Assembly (NCBI GenBank): GCA_030621685.1
Contig: JAUXHF010000070.1
Location: forward strand, 1 to 8,717
Direction: 5' to 3'
From: Spirochaetota bacterium
GTDB taxonomy: Bacteria; Spirochaetota; UBA12135; COTS27
DNA length: 8,717 bases
The notes under the pieces were generated by a model. That model did no database searches. It was not told the DNA's origin and worked only from the letters and a program-made list of their open reading frames with translations. Made by a program: the position numbers and the translations under genes. How positions within the stretch are numbered: the first letter of the stretch is position 1; each line of letters begins with the position of its first letter. Positions 5,558-8,717 of this stretch are shown piece by piece.

Positions 5558-7906
5558 ATGAATAGAATCATAGCCGTAGATGGACCCGCAGCCTCTGGAA
5601 AAAGTTCCATAGCAAAAATATTAGCCTCCCGAATAGATTTCCGCTATTTAGATACAGGCTCGCTTTATCGAGCCTTAACCCTGTATATGCTAGAAAATAA
5701 AGTAAGCCCAAGGGACACACAGAGTATTCAAAAGTCTCTTGGCGATCTTAAATTAGAAGTCCTAGACAACCTTGTTTATGTGAACAAAGAAGATGTCACC
5801 GATAAGCTGAAAACTCAGGAAATTGAGAAATATGTGCCCTTTTTGGCAAAGCTTGATATTGTCCGTAGCTTTGTCAGAAACTTACAACGGAAAATAGCTT
5901 ACGCTAACAGTATTGTTATTGATGGCCGAGATATTGGCGAAACCGTATTTCCCGATGCCTTCTGCAAATTTTTCCTTGAGGCCAGTTTGCATATTCGCGC
6001 GGAAAGAAGATTTCGTGAAATAGGCCAAGAGCCAGGCAGCCCTTCCCTTCAAGAAATTGAAAAACAAATACTGCGGCGAGATGCCATAGATAAATCTCGT
6101 TCAGTATCGCCCATGCGTATTGCTAACGATGCGCTTATCATCGACACCTCAAAGATGACCGTAGACGAAATTATCGATACTATGGTAGCGCATTATAACT
6201 TTAAACTGAAATTAGGAGAAGACTATTTCTCCACTACAACTACGGGCTTACAATCTGAAGAGTTTGTTAAGAGCCTGCAAGAACACGAAAGTAAAAGTAG
6301 CAGCGATACACAGATGCTATCTGGAGTAGTCTACTCCATTGGAAAATCAGAGATTATCCTGACCATAGCCGGCAAGCGCGATGCTTATATCTCTCGCGAG
6401 GAAACCCTTAAGCTGTTAAGCGATGAGAAAACAGCGCCCAAAGTTGGTGATAGCCTAGATGTTATGCGCCTAAAAAACACCAGCGATGGAATCTTAGTTT
6501 CTAAACTGAAAGCCGACAAAAACCGTGGTATTATTACCGTCAAAGAGAACTTTACCAACAACACTTCCATGCTTGGCCGCGTTTTCCAAGAAGTTAAAGG
6601 CGGCTATCTTGTTGAGATGGAAGGTGTCCAAGTTTTCTGCCCCATGTCCGAATACTTTGTGCGCCATGAAACAAAAGGCGAAAAACAAGTTGATAGAGAA
6701 AGCCACTTTTTTGTTATTGATATTAAAGATAGCAGTGTCGTGGTATCACGCAAACGATATATTGAAAAAATTGCCCAAGCTCGAAAAGAAGAGTTTTTCG
6801 GAAAAGTTAAAGTAGCCGAGGAATATACTGCAACCTTAGTTTCTTTTGTTGAGGGCAGCCTGCTCGTACAAATACAGGAATATGTAAACGCTATCATTCG
6901 CCCCCGTGAGATTTCATGGAAACGAATTAAAAACCTTAAAGCCGTTTTTGCTCTAGGCGATCAGTTTCCCGTGACTATTATTGCCATAGACCAAGAACAT
7001 TTCCGCCTGGAGGCTTCCAAAAAACAAATTGAGGATAACCCCTTCCACGCTTTTGTAGCAAAATACGCTGAAGATGATGTGATTAAAGGAAAAATTGTAC
7101 GCATTGAAAGTTATGGCGCCTTTGTGGAAGTATCCGATGGCGTTGATGGCATGGTGCATGTATCAGACCTTTCATGGCTACGCCGCGTGCAACACCCCCA
7201 TGAAGTCGTGAAAACTGGTGACGAATTGGATGTCAAAATCATTCGCATCGATAAAAAAAATATGCGCCTCTCCTTAGGATTAAAACAAATTCAGCCCAAC
7301 CCATGGAATGCTATGGAGCAAGCTTACCCCACCGGCACTCTCGTGGATTTGAAGATTACCAAAACTTTAAGCTCTGGCGTCTACGGCCTAGTCAACGATG
7401 AAATTGAAACCTTCCTTCATATTTCCGACACCCATTACAAAAACATTCCTAATGTTGATTTCACGAATACCTTCAAGGCCGGCGATGTCCTTCAAGGACA
7501 TATCTTACGGGTGAACAAAGAACGTAAGCGTTTAGAAATTAATCTTAAGCAAAGCACCGGTAATATCTGGGAAGACCTTACCATTGCTTTTGAGGGCAAC
7601 GAAGCCCTCAGTGCCCAAGTCTCCGAGGTTGTCGAAAATGGCATTAACGTCAAGATCTCGGATGACATTGTCGGCTTCTGCCATACTTCCCAGCTCAGCG
7701 ACCAGCCTTTTGATAAAATTGAAGATGTCATGACTCTTGGCGACACTCATTCTTTCTTTATTCAATCAATCTCGAAAGAACGACAACAAATTCGTCTTTC
7801 TCGAAAAGATTTTCTTGAACATGAAAAACGTAAAGATGTTCAAAGTTATTTAAATAGCGATGGCTCTTCTTCTAGAAAAATAGACTTAAAAAATCTTATG
7901 AAATAG
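5558..7906 (+). CDS. cmk-rpsA: Fused cytidylate kinase / 30S ribosomal protein S1
   Basis: The 782-residue product joins two functions. Residues 1-220 are cytidylate kinase, which phosphorylates CMP and dCMP. Visible motifs are the P-loop GPAASGKSS (9-17), DTGSLYRA (32-39), DGRDIG (122-127), RRDAIDKSRSVSP (173-185) and ALIIDTS (192-198). A linker of about 30 residues leads to six S1 OB-fold repeats at roughly 252-316, 335-392, 423-482, 507-577, 594-665 and 684-744. The fourth is the most canonical (GAFVEVSDGVDGMVHVSDLS, from 511). Six repeats match the number in E. coli S1, which carries mRNA to the 30S subunit. A basic, Ser-rich tail ends the protein. No internal stop or frameshift separates the parts. 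The ATG has no Shine-Dalgarno sequence, only A/T-rich leader. A minisatellite follows the stop codon. Confidence 0.96.
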   Translation: MNRIIAVDGPAASGKSSIAKILASRIDFRYLDTGSLYRALTLYMLENKVSPRDTQSIQKSLGDLKLEVLDNLVYVNKEDVTDKLKTQEIEKYVPFLAKLDIVRSFVRNLQRKIAYANSIVIDGRDIGETVFPDAFCKFFLEASLHIRAERRFREIGQEPGSPSLQEIEKQILRRDAIDKSRSVSPMRIANDALIIDTSKMTVDEIIDTMVAHYNFKLKLGEDYFSTTTTGLQSEEFVKSLQEHESKSSSDTQMLSGVVYSIGKSEIILTIAGKRDAYISREETLKLLSDEKTAPKVGDSLDVMRLKNTSDGILVSKLKADKNRGIITVKENFTNNTSMLGRVFQEVKGGYLVEMEGVQVFCPMSEYFVRHETKGEKQVDRESHFFVIDIKDSSVVVSRKRYIEKIAQARKEEFFGKVKVAEEYTATLVSFVEGSLLVQIQEYVNAIIRPREISWKRIKNLKAVFALGDQFPVTIIAIDQEHFRLEASKKQIEDNPFHAFVAKYAEDDVIKGKIVRIESYGAFVEVSDGVDGMVHVSDLSWLRRVQHPHEVVKTGDELDVKIIRIDKKNMRLSLGLKQIQPNPWNAMEQAYPTGTLVDLKITKTLSSGVYGLVNDEIETFLHISDTHYKNIPNVDFTNTFKAGDVLQGHILRVNKERKRLEINLKQSTGNIWEDLTIAFEGNEALSAQVSEVVENGINVKISDDIVGFCHTSQLSDQPFDKIEDVMTLGDTHSFFIQSISKERQQIRLSRKDFLEHEKRKDVQSYLNSDGSSSRKIDLKNLMK

Positions 7907-7921
7907 CTTTCAGCTAAGCTA
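7904..7921 (+). repeat. Inverted repeat at the cmk-rpsA stop codon
   Basis: TAGCTT (7904-7909, including the stop codon) and AAGCTA (7916-7921) form a 6-bp stem with a 6-base loop. No T-tract follows, so it is not a convincing terminator. Related sequence recurs at 8007-8029 and 8113-8141. Confidence 0.45.
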
Positions 7922-7927
7922 GGCCAT

Positions 7928-8070
7928 CTGCTGCTGCTTTCGGCTAGACACCTGCTGCTGCTTTCGGCTAGAGAGACCTGCTGCTGCTTCGGCTAGAGAC
8001 CTCTGCTCTTTCAGCTAGGCTAGGCTATATAACCCTGCTGCTGCTTCGGCTAGACACCTGTTGCTGCTTT
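7928..8070. repeat. Degenerate CTG-rich minisatellite between cmk-rpsA and nadC
   Basis: Units built as (CTG)3 then CTTTCGGCTAGA or CTTCGGCTAGA and a short AC/GAC end occur at 7928-7951 (24 bp), 7952-7977 (26 bp), 7978-8000 (23 bp) and 8035-8057 (23 bp). A diverged stretch at 8001-8034 interrupts the array, and a truncated unit ends it at 8058-8070. The unequal unit lengths break every reading frame, so the array is non-coding. It is too short-period and too uniform to be a CRISPR array. Confidence 0.93.
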
Positions 8071-8117
8071 AAATTTTCATGCTAAGAATACTTTTAATAT
8101 TTTATAGCCTTTATTCA

Positions 8118-8141
8118 GCCTAGCTTTAAGCTAGACTAGGC
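8118..8141 (+). promoter_or_regulatory. CTAG-rich inverted repeats overlapping the nadC ribosome binding region
   Basis: GCCTAG (8118-8123) pairs with CTAGGC (8136-8141). Alternatively CTAGCTT (8120-8126) pairs with AAGCTAG (8128-8134) around a single base. The only Shine-Dalgarno-like bases before nadC (TAGG, 8137-8140, 8 bases from the ATG) lie in the right arm of the first stem. Pairing could therefore lower translation. That effect is inferred from structure alone. Confidence 0.45.
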
Positions 8142-8148
8142 CTTGGTT

Positions 8149-8717
8149 ATGACAAGAGAAACCATTCCCCTAGAAAAACTCATCCATTCAACCAAGCAGC
8201 TAAGCAGCCTTGCCTTAACTGAGGATTTGGCTACTTTCACCGATATCACTACCGAAGCAGCCCTGCAATCGCTTTCAGCAGTTTCCCAAACTCTGCCTAA
8301 ATTAGCAAGCAAGAAATTAGTAAGAGCTACACTCACTGCAAAACAGACTATGCTGGTCTGTGGGTTGCCGCTGGTAAAAACAGTGCTTCAGCAGACTTTG
8401 CTCTCTTTACAAAAACATAAATCTGCCCATTCCCTACTACCTGCTAGCCTGCCCTATAAGAACAAACCAACCAAATTATTTATTTCTGAGGCCTTTGAGC
8501 TAGAGCTACTCTCTAGCGAGGGAGCTTTACTAAAGCCGGGTAGACCTTTACTGCGGCTTAGCGGAAATCCTGCCTTACTGCTGCTTGCCGAGCGACCCCT
8601 ACTGAACCTTTGTATGCTCTTAAGCGGCGTAGCTACGCTTACCGCAGAATATGTAAAGGCGCTAGCTGGAACGGGCATCAAGGTTTGTGATACTCGCAAA
8701 ACCATTCCCGGATTTCG
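8149..8717 (+). CDS. nadC: Nicotinate-nucleotide pyrophosphorylase (quinolinate phosphoribosyltransferase), 3' end beyond window
   Basis: NadC converts quinolinate and PRPP to nicotinate mononucleotide, CO2 and pyrophosphate in de novo NAD synthesis in the cytoplasm. The 189 codons present begin at an ATG (8149) with only a weak TAGG site before it. Family landmarks are EDLATFTDITTEA (residues 26-38), an ATLTAKQTMLVCGLPLV segment near 61-78, and the core AERPLLNLCMLLSGVATLT followed by AGTGIKVCDTRKTIPGF at the window edge. That core includes the Arg and Lys residues that bind the phosphoribosyl and quinolinate groups. The gene is cut at the window edge at about two thirds of the usual length (about 280 residues), so the catalytic C-terminal part is unseen. 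A Leu/Ser/Lys-rich segment of extra residues lies around 85-110. It is on the same strand as cmk-rpsA, behind a 242-bp repeat-rich spacer, so it may have its own promoter. Confidence 0.93.
   Translation, partial: MTRETIPLEKLIHSTKQLSSLALTEDLATFTDITTEAALQSLSAVSQTLPKLASKKLVRATLTAKQTMLVCGLPLVKTVLQQTLLSLQKHKSAHSLLPASLPYKNKPTKLFISEAFELELLSSEGALLKPGRPLLRLSGNPALLLLAERPLLNLCMLLSGVATLTAEYVKALAGTGIKVCDTRKTIPGF

Noticed and set aside
5404..5610. Minus-strand 68-codon ORF across the cmk-rpsA start
   Set aside because: Its first codons are antisense to the Cmk P-loop, and the rest is AT-rich low-complexity leader sequence. No ribosome binding site was seen.
7492..7765. Two overlapping minus-strand ORFs inside the S1 region
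   Set aside because: Both lie opposite the fifth and sixth S1 repeats of cmk-rpsA and show no independent start signals.
7928..8070. CRISPR array or repeat protein
   Set aside because: Units of 23-26 bp are directly adjacent with no unique spacers, no cas genes are near, and unit lengths that are not multiples of three disrupt all frames.
8136..8705. Minus-strand ORFs (8136-8336 and 8454-8705) opposite the window's right end
   Set aside because: They are shadows of nadC, whose plus-strand translation carries clear family motifs up to the window edge.

Overview
The window is a stretch of moderately AT-rich bacterial chromosome made mostly of housekeeping genes. I favour a spirochaete (Spirochaetales/Treponema-like). 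The main reason is the 782-residue protein in which cytidylate kinase is fused to a six-domain ribosomal protein S1, an arrangement I recall from treponemes. The enlarged Der and the der-plsY-gpsA grouping are compatible with this. The taxon is inferred from gene content and memory, not from any search.

Layout. Positions 1-5052 are read on the minus strand, in transcription order: der (double-GTPase ribosome assembly factor), plsY (glycerol-3-phosphate acyltransferase, 9 bp after der), gpsA (glycerol-3-phosphate dehydrogenase, 104 bp later), a small Lys-rich histone-H1-like protein with tandem GRKPA repeats, an unrecognised 87-codon ORF, and an IscA/HesB-family Fe-S protein. A possible 3' end of a convergent plus-strand gene lies at 2-88. 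A 505-bp divergent spacer (5053-5557) holds a good extended -10 promoter and a TTGCAA-containing dyad. After it come two plus-strand genes: cmk-rpsA (5558-7906) and nadC (8149 to the window edge, truncated). The 242-bp gap between them contains a degenerate minisatellite and CTAG-rich inverted repeats.

How the genes relate. GpsA makes sn-glycerol 3-phosphate and PlsY acylates it, so the two form the first step of phospholipid synthesis next to the ribosome assembly GTPase Der. Cmk supplies CDP, which also feeds CDP-diacylglycerol synthesis, and S1 loads mRNA onto the ribosome. NadC makes NAD precursor. IscA delivers Fe-S clusters.

I see no defence system, mobile element, CRISPR, tRNA or rRNA, and no clearly new multi-gene system. 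The unusual material is at small scale: a 49-bp-period duplication that sets the gpsA stop codon, a repeat-built histone tail, the minisatellite ahead of nadC, the S1 leader architecture, and departures from family consensus in Der and PlsY.
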